Of a DNA stretch of 64,000 nucleotides, positions 27,484-39,957 are shown piece by piece; within the stretch, counting starts at the first letter, position 1; each line of letters begins with the position of its first letter. A program made the position numbers and the translations under genes. The stretch is taken from contig NC_037091.1 in the NCBI RefSeq assembly GCF_002994745.2, positions 34,970,612 to 35,034,611 on the forward strand, in the 5' to 3' direction. Origin of the DNA: Rosa chinensis (taxonomy: Eukaryota > Streptophyta > Magnoliopsida > Rosales > Rosaceae). The notes beneath the pieces were generated by a model. The model did no database searches. It was given only the letters and a program-made list of their open reading frames with translations, and was not told where the DNA came from.

Positions 27484-28321
27484 GCCTAAGCATAATTAGC
27501 TAACATGGGTCATGCCCATGAAGCCGCCAGCGGCACTAACACCGCCATGGGTGATGCCTCCGAGAACACCACCAGGCAGGCTATCACCAGAGATTAGGCT
27601 CAAACCAAGATCACCATTGACGGGCCCCCACGCACCGCTCCAAAACCTTCTCACTGAAGCATCAGAAGTTGAGACCTGATGCACATCAGTCCCACATTGA
27701 AAGCAAGGAAAAGATCAGTCTCCTCTCCATCTATAAAAGGTCCATCTCTCTCCTCATTAAACACACGATAATTATCTTACCTAACGTTACTCTGTCAATA
27801 CAAATGCATAAACTGACTTAGGTATTGGAGCTGAGAAGGCCGCTAACTGCAGTCTCCCCCTCTGATGGTGTGTGTATCTTACTTGACAGGTGACGCTAGC
27901 ACCACATTCATCTCAGTTAGCTGTCTGAGGTAGGACCAGCGTTAAATAGGATTCGGCTGCAGCTGAATCACGAGCATTAACATTGGCGCCATCTGTGGAA
28001 ATTTTAGAGAAAAAAAGTCACCCTTATAATCAACAATGACTAACGGTAGCGGGGAAGGCGCTGATGATCAAGTGGATCAATCCGCCAACCCCCATCCCAC
28101 CAATTCTGCATTCACCATTAACCGTGTATTGTTCACCACCCTAGTTGACATCGCTGGTGAACCCCAAACAACCCCTCTGAGTCCTCACACCCAGTCAGTG
28201 GTGGAAAACCAAACTGGCACAAGCTGCCAGATGCCAACATATATAGGACCTAGCAGCCAAGTTAGAGATGGCACTCACATACCTACACAAAGCAAACAGG
28301 GAGCGAAAACAGGAGCAAAAG
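27484..28321 (+). mobile_element. Tat-type Ty3/Gypsy 5' end: LTR, primer site, start of gag
   Basis: The segment up to about 27982 has LTR features: CCCACATTGAAAGCAAGG, a TATAAAAGG box at 27733-27741 and a pyrimidine-rich leader, ending in CA. TGGCGCCATCTGTGGAAA follows at once (27985 on), a primer-binding site of the kind found in Tat/Retand elements (TGGCGCC plus TCTGTGG). A gag-like frame opens at 28036 (MTNGSGEGADDQVDQSA) and runs 96 codons until LTR copy B cuts in at 28322. The rest of the element is absent. The left boundary is approximate. Confidence 0.6.
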
Positions 28322-31216
28322 TGTAATACCCTAGGAATTCGTAATTATTTTCCGAGGATTTTTCAAAATTAATTCAGTGGTTGTTGGTGCGAGTACGTTG
28401 TTTGGGAATAGAGTGGAATTATTTTTGGACGAATAATTATTCAGGAAGCGTCATTTTAGGGGGCGCAAAGGTTGAATTTTTATACATTGGGTCTCTTTGA
28501 AAACTTCATTCATGAGAGTCATAGAGCGCGTCGATACGAGTTTGTGGACATGTAGAACGCGGAAATCGGAATTTTGATGAAAAAGTTATGGTCAGTGGAA
28601 AAACCTACTATTTTCAGAAATTTACTATAAATAGAGGATTTCCAGAAATGGAAAGTGGAAAGTGATTTCCATTTCCGTCACTTTTCCAGAAATTTCCATA
28701 ACCTATTCTTTCTTTGCAATCCTGCCGACCCGACCCGACCCAACCCGACCCTGCGGTCCCACCCAACTGCATCTATCTACTCTGGCCACAAGGCTGTGGC
28801 CCTATTCGACTTAGACAGAAGTCGTCGTCGTCCTGGTGCCCTTCTTTTCCTTCGACAACCACCCCAGAGGGCGGACCAAAGCTGAGAAAGCTTGGAGCTC
28901 AGAGATCCGACCGAAATTTTCAACTCCGACGATGGCAGGGCTTCAAACTGGGCTTATTCTTCTTGTAGGAGCTTCCTCCTTCGACCCTTAGTGGTGGTTT
29001 TGGATGATTAACACCTAATGAGAGTCAACTCAAAGTGAACATTATTTTCCTGGCTTGTGACTGCGATCAGCGGCAATCTAGACTTACTAGGCTTGAACCC
29101 CATGTATTAAAGTTGCTCTACTTGGTATTCTTGACATTTTGGACGGTTGGATTGTTGTGGTTTTGAGTTTGGCCGGCGGCGGTGTGCCACCGCGTGTGTC
29201 GATTTCCTGCCATGTCAGGGACAGATTCTGGTTTCATTTTTTTATATCTACTTGTCGATACGAGCATTTTGATATATAATACGTAATTTTTGGAGATCGT
29301 ATGATTTTGTTAGAGTTTTTACCATTTTCGATTAGCTCGGTTTTGGATCCGTGAGGATCCAACTGTGAAATCGACTTTTGGCTTTGACATAATGATCGTA
29401 GAAGTATTCCGGAGACTTTGGGTGGTCTCGGACGAAGTTCCACCTTGATTGGTGTTACTTTCAGGGTTTTAGTTCAAACAGGGGTTTTGAACTTTAATCA
29501 CTTTGTGATTCGTGCACTGAATCAAGACCGTATGTGTTTAGGTACTTGTCAGACTTGTGTTGAGCGGATTGCGGTATTTGTGCTTGTCTTGGTTAGCATG
29601 TGAAGATGCAGCAGGATTCAGAGATGAGTAAATCTCACAATATTCATTATGAATAAGTTACCATATTGTCTTGGAGTTATTGTTTAACTGTGACTATAGT
29701 TGGTATTAGTGGCATTCCTGAGTGGATGACTATGTGTGTGCGTGTGTGTGTGTGTGTATATATTTATGTGAAATATATATGTATTGGTGCAATTATTGTG
29801 ATATGGGCACCATATGACGTATTGAGTTCATTATCGTTTGGAAATAGTGAAATTGAGTATTGAGTTGTGATCATAGAATTTCATTTGTTGAGATACCATG
29901 GGTCTAGTATGACTATCTTAACTTGTGATTTAAGATATGGTAGCTTGTGTAGGACTATCTGTGTAATGATCGGTGAGATCAATGTGATGAATCCTTGTGA
30001 TGATTGTTGTGTAAAGCTTGTGTAAGAATATCTGTGTAATGATCGGCAAAATCAGTGTGATAAATCCTTCTGATGATTGTTATGTAAAGCTTGTGTAGGA
30101 ATATTTGTGTAATGATCGGTGAAATCAGTGTAATGAATTTCTTCTGATGATTTTTGTGTAAAGCTTGTATAGGAATATATGTGTAATGATTTGGTGAAAT
30201 CAGTGTGATGATTTCTGTGTGAAGAATGTGGAAATATCTGAGTGATGACTCGTGAAATCTATGTGATGATCAGTGTAATGATTTCTATGATTTGAATTGT
30301 TTGTTTTAATGTAACCTCCTGAACTAAAACTATATGTAGGGGTTACTATGAATTGATTTACCTTTGTTTGAATTAGGATTGCCTTGCTTTCTTCTTGTTT
30401 TACCATTGAGGGTTTGAATGATTTGAGGGACCATAGTGGCGACGAGTGTTCCGTGTGGGGAGGATAAGAAAGTGATTTCATTGTTTTGACCTTTGATGTC
30501 ACGTTGATGACAAAGACTTCCGGTAGGGAGGAAAGGAGTGTGATTTTGTAATTCGCCATAGTGCGATAAAATGGTTCTAAACATTACTTGAGGAGGTTTT
30601 GTTTGACTAAAAAATTGTGTAATTGGAATCTAGGTTGAGAATCTGAGCATGTAGTTTTAGTCACGAGTTGACTTACATAAGCATGATATGGAAGGTTATG
30701 AAATTGAGGGTTGTAGTTGTGAGCTGTGCTTATTGTTGTTTAGGTTGAGGTGACTTAAGAATGTGTTTCTGCTTTGTGGTCTTTGAGTTTACTCATACAA
30801 GCTTTCGTAAGCTTACCAGGTCAGTTGTGTAGCAACCCGGTACATTATTCGATGATGTAGGGGTTAATCTTGCAGGCCAGAGAAATCGTGGCTGAAGCTG
30901 GGACGTTGGATTGACAGCTTTACGATAGGAAGCCAATTTTGTGACTATACTGTTGTTAAGACTTCCGCTTTGTAGTAAGCTCTGAGGAGCGTTTACTTAT
31001 TATTTTACTGTGACAATTTAATTCATAAACTTATGTAATATATGACTCTACGGAGCGAGTATATTATGACATAGTGGGTTCAAGGCATCAGTATGTACTT
31101 GGTTTAAAAGGGAAAAGTTTTTCAGGTATTTTGTATTGATAAGTGAACCATCACACTTGTATAATTATGGGATTATATATTGATTTTTAATGTTGTATAA
31201 AAATTGGGCCGTGACA
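28322..31216 (+). repeat. Long solo-LTR-like repeat, copy B (2.9 kb)
   Basis: Same family as 1791-4799, inverted relative to it. It starts TGTAATACCCTAGGAATTCG and ends GGGCCGTGACA. The conserved block near 30835-30885 (AGCAACCCGGTACATTATTC, GATGATGTAGGGGTTAATC) is the reverse complement of the block near 2140-2190. No gag or pol is attached. The five bases on either side (AAAAG, GGTTC) do not match, so either a solo-LTR event with later change or a rearrangement put it here. Confidence 0.65.
29941..30260. repeat. Tandem repeat of about 73 bases in LTR copy B
   Basis: Four to five imperfect units, each with variants of TGTGTAGGAATATCTGTGTA, ATGATCGGTGAAATCAGTG and GATGATTGTTGTGTAAAGC. Units shorten toward the right. 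Confidence 0.8.
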
Positions 31217-32282
31217 GGTTCATTAATCATTGTAATTGGGGCTTTGAAAAGTTTTCTGTTGTTTTGTGTTTATTAAAGTGCAATATTCTGTGAATGAGAG
31301 AAAGTGGTGATTTTTTTTGTGGTCAATTAGGGGGCAATAGACAAATTATTGCCCTCCAATAATGTCTTTATTGAGGGTTAGTAATGTTAGGATGTTTGAT
31401 TATAAAATGATCATTTTGGTTTTGTTTTGCTCGTAGAACAAAAGATCAACAGCAATTGCAGACCTTTTATGCTTCATTTCATGGACAGCATAATAAAGGG
31501 AGAGGAACCTGGGGACAGCATGAGGAAAAGAATGCTAGAGAGAATCATGACCCTTGATGGAGCTTGGAGAAAGTGAAGACTGAAGTCCTGAACATGATAT
31601 ATAATGTATTGTAAAGTAGGATCTTCATTTTGAAAGTAGGAATTTAACCTAGGGATTCCAAAAATAGGGATTGTAAATTGTCGTATTAAACTTATTTTCA
31701 AATTAGGGTGAAATGACATGATTTAGATGATATGAAATACTTCTATGCCTTCAAATCATTACAAGTCCCTTCAAATCATTGCTAATAGATTCAATCCACA
31801 AAATCATTACAAGTCCTAAACTGGGGGTTCATAAAAAGTTTATTGCCCCCCAATAATATTTATAAAGATGGTTAGAAGTAACTCAGTTGGGTTTTAAGTT
31901 AGTTTGCAAAAGTATAGTTGGGGTTCAAGTCACAAGATGAACTAATGTCACCAAATAATTAGGTTTATTGGGGGGCAATAGACAGATTATTGCCCCCCCC
32001 CCCCCAAACCACTTGTAAGTAGTCATTGCAAACTCAAACCTGTTCAAAATTGAATCCATTTCTCTAAAAGCAACAGAAATCAAATTAAAAGTTAATATCA
32101 ATCATCCTCAACAGAGAAATGGTTCAATTAGCCTGAATATAAACAATTATTGCCTCCCAAAAAACCTATTACTGCCCCCCCCCCCCCCCCCCCCCCCCAA
32201 AAAAAAGAAACTGTAAAACGTAACAATCCTTTACATAAACATGTACAATTGCTTAACAAGAGGTTCTGTGCAGCTCAACTTG
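31217..32282. other. MULE-internal non-coding sequence
   Basis: Continues the TTATTGCCCCCCAATAA-type phrases seen left of the nested LTRs. Has a 13-base poly-C (31993-32005) and a 24-base poly-C (32175-32198). No coding motif. Confidence 0.5.
32175..32198. repeat. 24-base poly-C tract
   Basis: Uninterrupted run of C followed by seven A. A G-quadruplex could form on the opposite strand. A shorter run of 13 C lies at 31993-32005. Confidence 0.9.
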
Positions 32283-32669
32283 TTATGACTGCCAATTTTG
32301 CCTCAACGGCCACAACGAATTTTGTTTATTTTCAACCTCTCCATTAGACTTGAATCGCTTCACCCTAGGCTTCCCGGGTTGCCTCTTTGCAAGGGGAGGT
32401 AATATAAAGTCAGTAGCAGATTCAAAAGAAGACATATCAACATTGGTTATCGGCCAAATAGGAAAACTGTAGCTCTTCTTGTACATATCACACAGGAAAG
32501 TACTTCACAACCAGGAATTGAATACTGAAGCTTAATAACATCACTTGGTAAAAACTAGACCGTACAAAAAATGTCTTCACACAAGTCAGAATAGCTCATA
32601 CATTGATTCAGAGGAATCATATAACCTTTTCCAGAATAAATGTACCTAGCAACCAAAGGATCAGCCATA
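32283..32669 (-). pseudogene. MuDR-type transposase: N-terminus and C-terminus only
   Basis: Reading right to left, the first piece (32669-32555) starts MADPLVARYIYSGKGYM and continues IPLNQCMSYSDLCEDI, like the N-terminal region of plant MULE transposases. After a short gap, 32486-32283 reads ILPPLAKRQPGKPRVKRFKS, the basic hinge that precedes the C-terminal CCHC knuckle; the frame is then lost. The DDE catalytic core and SWIM domain are missing. This matches a non-autonomous, internally deleted MULE. Confidence 0.6.
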
Positions 32670-33376
32670 TTCCTGCAAAATAACAAAACAAAGCTATTAT
32701 TGCCCCCAATAATATAATCAGAACTACCAAAACACATCAGAAGCTGTACCAAATTACTATGAACACAAAGGAAAAGATCACTAGACAACAATTATATAGA
32801 CTTCATAACATTAAGACAGATTACTGCCCCTAATAAACATATTATTGCCCCACAATAATGTAGTCAGAACTACCAAAACACTTCAGAAACTGTAACAAAT
32901 TGCTCTGAACACAGAGGAAAAGATCACTAACCAACAATTATAGAGACTAGATAACAATTAAAACACATTATTGCCCCCCAATAGACATATTATTGCCCCT
33001 CAATAATATAGTCAAAACTACAAAAACACTTCATAACCAGCTCAAAGTTAACACGAAGCTAAGATTCACCAAAATTAGTTCAAAGTTAACACAGTAATTC
33101 AAAAGTAACACAATGTACACAAAAAGACTTAGAAATTCAAATCAGAACTACAAAAACACTTCACAACCAGTTCAAAGTTAACGCGAAGCTCAGATTCTCC
33201 AAAATAAGTTCGAAATTAACATAGCAATTTGTACACAAAAAGACCTAGAAATTCAAATCAAATAGATTAAACAGACCTAAAATAAAACAATTAGAGATCG
33301 ATGAAGAAAAGAATCAAACCGCGATGGAGGAACACAAACAAGAGCTCGATCTCGCTCCATGTGATAATCGCAAAAG

Positions 33377-33566
33377 AGCTTCTCTCTCTAGAAATCGCAG
33401 AGCTTCTGTCACTAGAAATCGCAGAGCTCGGATCCTCTCTCTAGAAATCGCACAGCTCCTCTCTTTCTCTAAAATGACAGAGCTTCTCTCTAAAAAAACC
33501 AGGGAGCTTCTCTCTCTAGAAATAGCGCCGATCCTCTCTCTCTAAAATTGGGGAGCTTCTCTCTCT
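33377..33566. repeat. GAGCTTCTCTCTCTAGAAAT minisatellite
   Basis: About seven to eight imperfect units of 24-28 bases, each with AGCTTCTCTCTCTAGAAAT or a decayed form, near the right end of the MULE remnant. The array is open in one frame (33324-33545), probably by chance. Confidence 0.8.
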
Positions 33567-33806
33567 AAATCTCATTCTATTAAGATTTTGAAAGCTTGAC
33601 AGTTATAAAAGGGCAAAACGGTCAGAAATTTTGAAGAAAACAGGCCTGGTTTGGCAGAGTTGGGCAATTGGGTTTAAAAAATGTAACTTGTTATTTAATG
33701 GTCAAACTCTTAGAGTATTTGGGTAAGTGGGGTTAACTAACCCTAAATTTGGGTAAATGATTATTTATCCCCTTATTGCATTACTTATATCTTCTTCTTA
33801 ATGCAG

Positions 33807-34954
33807 TGGATTAACACAGGCCATATTCCTTGCTTTGAAGATGGAGGTCATCATCGACCAAACCGGCATGTTGAGATTTCCAGGGTCATATTTCAAGAAC
33901 TGGAAAGAATTTCCTGCAGGAAAGATACTTCACCCCAGGTCGGTTTTATTTTTGTTTTCTGTTTTTCTGTTTTGTTTTGTTTGATATGAGTTGGGAACTG
34001 TCATTGGTTTTTGTGGTTTTCTCCTCAATGAAAATTACTTAGAGGATCCAGCTTTGATAGTTTTGATTACTAAATCTGTTTCTTTTCAAATATAAAATAG
34101 TAATAAGAACTAACACCCCAAACGACTTGAAGCACAGCTGCCCCTGTATATAGTCCAACTCAAGATCAAATGATGGAGTATTTCTTTATTTAAAGTGCTC
34201 ACCAATGCCAAAATCCCCAACTCTATTCCACTTGAATTCACTTCCACCCCCTTGCTGTTAAAAATCCTACTTTGCTTTCCAACTAAAATTTCCTGGCTAT
34301 TTCAGCACACTACAAAACTTGGTTCGTATATCTTTGTTTGTGAATGTGTTTTTGAAACTATATGAACTGTTCTGTTTTTTCTTCAACTTTAAAGTTCTTC
34401 ATTTAATTTTTATCTTTGTTTTTTTATTTCCTCAGTTCAAAAATTTATGTTTGTTGTTCAGGAAATACTCGTTATTCGCAAAATTCATCCCTGTCTGCTG
34501 TCTTTCAAGGCAGAGTTTACTGCATCTGTCCCCTTAACACGAATCAGGGACATTGCTCATCGGAATGATATCCCTCATGACCTTAAGGTGTACTTTGCAT
34601 TGCATTTATTGCCTTATTTAATGCAATAACATACTATGATAAATCCCACAGTAAGTATCATTTTGTGCCATGTAATTTGATAGAAAGAAAAAAGGATGGG
34701 AGATATAGTATCATTTTTCTTATTTCTAATCTAACTAATGATGTTTTAACTATTGAACAAATGTATAAATATGAGCAAGAAATTAAGCTACAATACAAAA
34801 CAAACTTCACCGCAATGCTGGTCCTGAAGATCTAGTTGCTGCAGAAGCCATGCTTGCAAGAATAACCAAGAACGCTGGGCAATATAATGAAGCATTTGTG
34901 GAGCAGTTCAAGATATTCCATCATGAACTCAAAAGACTTCTTCAATGCTGGAAG
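33807..34954 (+). pseudogene. PWD: PWD pseudogene, exon blocks 1-3
   Basis: Block 1 is 33807-33938 (ends CRKDTSPQ), block 2 is 34462-34587 (EILVIRKIHPCLLSFKAEFT ... HDLK), block 3 is 34776-34954. In block 3 one base is missing after QEIK (near 34788), so the next 50 or so codons are readable only in another frame ([19 protein letters not shown]). One extra A near 34932 shifts it back. Translated as it stands, block 3 meets a stop soon after the first shift. All three blocks have good splice borders. Confidence 0.88.
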
Positions 34955-36121
34955 GTAATTTGGACAACAAAGACATTCTAAAGTTATACTTGCTATGTTT
35001 TTTTTCCCCTTGTAGAAGTTAACTTTTAAATGACTTCTTAGTGTGTTACATTGACATAAATTTTTCTACAAGATGATGAGAAAATGATATTTCACTGCTG
35101 TTTGTATTTAGTTTCTTGCCTTTTCTTTTGGGTAAATTCATTGTTAATTCTTTCTAAACTGACATCAAATACATAATGTTTTGGACTTGGAATTCCTACT
35201 TGGTTAATTGAAAAAGTTAATGTCACGCCCCAAATTTTGAATAACCAATTCAAATCCGAAACATGAATAATCACAAATACAAATACCAATCTAAAATTTT
35301 CTTTCAGAGTAACACACCTCACACCACTCAATATTACATAATCCAACTCCTCAATTTTCTTATTACAGCACACTCTCACAAATTCCAAATTGTAAAGATT
35401 GAAATGAACATAACGAAACTCACAATAATGTTGTGACTCAAATGCCACTGCCCTAAGCAGGCCGATCACCACCCTGGTTCTCCTGACCTGCAGGATTATC
35501 CGCTACACCGTTTGAATAGTGTATCGGGATTGCAACAACACAAAACCCGGTAAGCTTTTGACAGCCAGTATGAGTAAACTTAAGGATTGCACAAATTTTA
35601 ATTAACAATTTCAACTCAAGCATAGAAATTGTAGTAATATCACATCCCACAATGACACTACAACAAATATAGACATTAGTGACCAAATCATAGTGACCAA
35701 CTTATAATTGGTCACTAAAAGAATAGAATTAATGACCAACATTACCCATTGGTCACTAAAGTAGTCAGCACTAAATTTTTTCCAACTCCCGCCTAATTAT
35801 TTTATTTTAGTGACCAAATCTATAATTAATAGTGACCAGGTTATTTTACATTTTTCCTTGGTGAATTTTCAAGCGGCAACTTCGTGGTCTCCAAAAAATT
35901 ATAGGCGCGCTCCCAATTCCCAAATTGTGAATGAAAGATGGATATTGTGATACCCATCTTGTTCTTCTCTCACTCCGACTCTGACTCAAATATTCTCTGA
36001 CTCATACCCATCGACTCTGACTCAGATCTTCTCCTCTGCTCCTATTAATTCATCAAGTTATTTGAATTTCGAGCTATTGAGATTTTCTTTCGGAAAGATG
36101 ATGTTGATTTAAATCTACTCC

Positions 36122-36269
36122 CGTGCTCCGACACCAAGGTCGCCAGGTCCGACGGCTTCAGCTTCGGGATTGCTTTCGCCTCCCGTTACGGCGCTAACTC
36201 CACCTCCCAGTTGTCTCCGTGCGACACTAGACTCTCGCCCTCTCCGTCAACTCCTCTTTCGCTCCGGTC

Positions 36270-36310
<41 letters not shown>

Positions 36311-37051
36311 AACAGTTGCATTTCGTTTTGGTGATCCTTTAATTTTGTGAATCGCTACGGGGATTTGATGGGTTTAGGGTTAATGTTGATTTTGATATTG
36401 ATAATTGCAAAATGTTCGTCTCAGTTTTGTAAGCTTGGCACTGAAAGTATCAGATTGTAGTTAAGTTAATGTTGGCTTGTTTTGAATTCCATCGTTCTAT
36501 TGTGGTTTGTGATTTTGAATTTGCAGGATAATTATGGGGCATATATGGTTGCTTTTGCTGGGCATAAATATGCTGCAAGGTCTACTGCGGCTTTTGTTGC
36601 CAATAGTACCTACACTGTCACCAGCTTTACTCTTGTAAGTGAGCAAGGAAATTGCAATTGGATTTGGAGTTTGAATTCGTTAATGTCATTCGTGGTTTGT
36701 GGTTTAGGTTATATAGTGAATGTGTTTTGATTTATGCAGGTGCTTGAGTTCACCGAGGGCAGGCTGCAGCACCTGCATTGGAAAAGGGATGGGTGCGTCA
36801 AATGTTCTGGGAGCTCCAGGTTCATTTGCCTGCACAATCGGGACTGTGCAATCAAGACAAACATCTACAAAACCCATGGAGGCACTGTGGATTGCAGTCT
36901 CAGGATCCAATTGGCATTTTCTGGGACGGATAAGCACCTATCCGTTCTGAACTCATGGTATGAAGCACAGAACCTTGGTCAGTACTCCCTTTATGGTCTG
37001 TATTCAAATCTGAAGGATTCTCTCACTAGCCAGTATAACAAGTTTTTCTGA
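36122..37051 (+). pseudogene. Captured EXPP1-like gene fragment
   Basis: Three exon-like blocks. The first (36122-36267) encodes SDGFSFGIAFASRYG and QLSPCDTRLS. The second (36527-36634) encodes DNYGAYMVAFAGHKYAARS and FVANSTYTVTSFTL. The third (36740-37051) encodes LEFTEGRLQHLHWKRDGC through AFSGTDKHLSVLNSWYE and LYSNLKDSLTSQYNKFF, ending in TGA. From memory this is a plant family of small secreted proteins named EXPP1-like, of unknown function. Part of the middle (between SPCDTRLS and DNYG) is absent. The C-terminal block is fully open, and the cysteines in it (DGCVKCSG, CLHNRDC, DCSL) are kept. No signal peptide is seen, since the 5' end is missing. Confidence 0.6.
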
Positions 37052-37544
37052 TGTAAAATTGTTTCGGTCAGATTCTTGTAATTTTTTCACTACCCACTCG
37101 CTCGGTTTGATCGTTCACTTCTTTGTGTTTCATTTGTATGTTGTTGTAAAGAAAATCAAATTTGAGTATCATTGTGATTAGAGGAGAGATATACGATTTT
37201 CAGTAACATTTGTGTGCTTTGTTTTGATATGAATGTTTCGGTTTTGATTTGGTTTGATTTTCCTTATTTCTAAATTTTATTGATCAGGTTGCTTTTCATA
37301 TATCCAGTGCAAGGATTAGCTGGAGACAACGAAGAAGGATCGATAGATAAACGATTGGGTTTTTGTATTTCTGGGTCTGGTAAGAAGTTGCCAGTAGTTT
37401 GATTTTTTTTTTCTCATATAACTTGACTCTCTATGTTTGTGTTCTTTTGTATTGTCACTTCTATATATTGTGGATTTTAGGAAGTTTGGCAGTTGATTTT
37501 GCGATTAAATTGTATTCTGAATTATTAATTTATTAACTTGTCAG

Positions 37545-38599
37545 GATGCTCTGGATCTGCTCAATAGCATCGCTCAATCTCCATATGACCAAGACAAGTT
37601 CCGCCTCATGAATTCATTGCGAGAATGCTTCCTCAATAAGGTCACCCAATCCCTCTTTCTCTCTTAATTCACACTCATTTCTGTGAATCTGTGCTTGGTT
37701 TGTTTCTCATTGAATTTGATATCTGTGAGAAGCCCAGTAATTTGATTAAACTAGTGACACAGAATTGGGTATGTTCTTGGGTTATGAGTTGGAATTTTAT
37801 ATATTTTGAGTGTATTTGATTGCAGAAGGGCTGAAACCCATATTGAGATTTGTTCAAGGCTAGATATTTATGTTTATTTTGCCTTGGAAAGTTTAAAGCT
37901 TGATTTAGATTCATGAAGTTGATATGATATATGTGCCTATTTCTTTACTGGTAATAACCAATTTAATCATGGATCGAATTGCTTCGTGGTTCCGGTTTGT
38001 TACTGTGTAATGTCCTACTTAACCTGGATTATGGCTTGCATAGTCCAGGTACAAGCTTTGCTGCTGTGAAATTATCAAAGGATCAAGCACCAAAGAAGTG
38101 AGATTTTATGCCCCTTAAAACCAATTGATTTTACCCATTTTCAGCTAGTGTTAAGTGTTTGTCCTAGAACCCTATTTATACTTATATATTAACTATTCTA
38201 TTTAGTTAATGACATGTTTAGGAAGAAGAGATTGGATGACGTGTGCCACGGTGAGTTTTATTTTGCCTTCAAATGTGATACTCCCATGCATTGTTTGTAC
38301 AAAAGCTATTACATAAAGTAGACCAGTGATAGGAGTTAACTTAGTTATTCATGTTTGGTGGTGTAGGTAAAGTAGTAGTGGATGCGAAGGTGGTCAACAA
38401 AGGCGATACTCCAAATTTGATGTAGGTGATTACTTCATTTTAACAAACCAATCTACAGTTCATTAAACGAGAGTCATTTATACTCGAACTTTGGTAAGAC
38501 CTGTTATGCTAATTTGTTCTTCTATTTTGTATATCCAGAGCAGGACACAAGTTACAAGCCGCCATTGAACAACTAGGTATCAATGTTTCTGCAAAGTAG
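37545..38599 (+). pseudogene. Unrecognised captured exons
   Basis: Short open blocks with splice-like borders: 37545-37640 (DALDLLNSIAQSPYDQDKF ... LRECFLNK), about 38047-38098 (GTSFAAVKLSKDQAPKK), about 38370-38424 (KVVVDAKVVNKGDTPNLM) and about 38540-38599 (AGHKLQAAIEQLGINVSAK, then a stop). They look like exons of one or more host genes rather than transposase, but I do not recognise the family. They lie between the EXPP1-like and the 5-FCL pieces. Confidence 0.35.
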
Positions 38600-39438
38600 C
38601 TCTTGACTCAGGGTTATCAATCAACGGATTTATCAACTGCTTACTTCAGTATGGTGTAACTTTTGTTTATGGAGTTGATGTTGTATATGGACAGGTAACA
38701 CCCCTATTTGGTCGTAAATGATGTGTTATTTCCTATAGGTCTGAGTACGTGTATCAGTACAGGAGTTATTATTTACTTTTCAATTTCTTAAGTACAAAAC
38801 ACACAATTAACAGGGCATTCATTAGCTTTCTATTTTCTTGTCATTATTATTTCTCTATTGCTTATAAATGCTAGCTTTTATTGGGTTAATGCAAGGAATT
38901 TCCTGTTTTTATACAAGGAAAAAATTCCTTGCCAAAAGCCATTTTTCTTGTAGCTACTCATTGCATACTTTTATTTCAGGCTACCATATCTTGACTATGT
39001 GGCTGCCTAGTTATGTGACTCCTTATTTGGATGTCTGATTGTCTAAAACCATGTTAGGATGTGAACAATATTTGACGGTGATTCTAGTTCTTGAAAGGCA
39101 ATCTATCAATTTACCCAGGTTTAGACATCAGAGTGTTATAAAACTGGGTAGTTTCTCAGTTAGAAGGTGTGGACATCCTTTAGTGTTTCATTTTCCTAAA
39201 AAATCATGACATATTTCTCATTTTTCACTCAGATGTAGTCCAGTCTGGCATTTCTTTTCAAGAAAGCCTTAGTCATGGCATCTTGTTTGTTTTTAATGTC
39301 TTACTTTTTCTTATAGGGCATTTCGGTGTAAATAAACTCTTTCCAAAAAGAATGCAGGATTGGCTTCATAGATTTAAATATATGTAACAATTGTAGATAT
39401 GATTGGGTTAAACTGATTGAGGATCTCTCTTTGTGCAG

Positions 39439-39628
39439 TTTTACAGGCAAGTGATCAAGTTGATTTGTTCCTCTTACCAGGTAAAAGTTCCTTTCCTATT
39501 TTCTTATTAATTTCAGTATATCTTGTGTGTTAAATACAAACAATAGTTGTCTAAATTTGCTTATCCTCCTTGCTTATAGGAGTAGCATTTGACAGACCTG
39601 GGAGACGTTTGGCTTGCGTCGACAGAGG
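39439..39628 (+). pseudogene. Captured 5-formyltetrahydrofolate cyclo-ligase fragment
   Basis: Two exon-like blocks. 39439-39480 encodes LQASDQVDLFLLP and ends in a GT donor. 39580-39628 encodes GVAFDRPGRRLACVDRG. Together they match the plant 5-FCL segment around VDLFLLPG.AFDR.GRRLGRGGGYYD, which forms part of the nucleotide-binding site. In this copy the glycine-rich RGGG is changed, and the rest of the enzyme is absent, so it is a fragment. 5-FCL returns 5-formyl-THF to the active folate pool in mitochondria. Confidence 0.6.
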
Positions 39629-39957
39629 GTATGATTATGCATATTACTGGCTTAGATGAAAATTTTATTTTGTCTTTCAAGTTTGTGAGCTGAGTTGTTT
39701 GGAGGTGTCATTGTGTACTTCCCCCTTATACATAAGGCTACTAGAGATGTGAATACTGTCCTTCCCTATATAAGAGTTTTAACTTAAGTATCATATTTTC
39801 TTAACCAAAAAAATTATTATCTTATTCAGATTTATGACTTAGTGATCTTAGCCCATGGTCTTCTATAGTTATTATGATACTTTTCTTTCCCACTCTTTTT
39901 TTGTGTGCAAGCTCAGATACTGTCTAATTACTTTTAATCTGATTCATTTTACATATA

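Larger units (their letters stand above)
26668..33770 (-). mobile_element. Mutator-like (MULE) element remnant with nested insertions
   Basis: The left end (TATTATTTACCCTAATATTT, then GTTTTGACCATTAA) recurs inverted at the right end (33660-33770: AATGGTCAAACTC ... GGGTAAATGATTATTTA). Between them lie many copies of a TTATTGCCCCCCAATAA-like phrase, at 27040-27410 and again at 31320-33010, which suggests one element split by later insertions (27430-31216). Transposase remnants of the MuDR type lie on the minus strand at 32283-32669. The terminal repeats are imperfect and I could not find a clean 9-bp target duplication, so the exact borders are uncertain. Confidence 0.55.

Noticed and set aside
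33324..33545. A 73-codon frame rich in RNRRAS and SLEIA
   Set aside because: Translation of the AGCTTCTCTCTCTAGAAAT minisatellite.
36720..36950. Overlapping frames on both strands around the EXPP1-like exon
   Set aside because: Only the plus-strand frame starting at 36740 keeps the family pattern; the rest are shadows.
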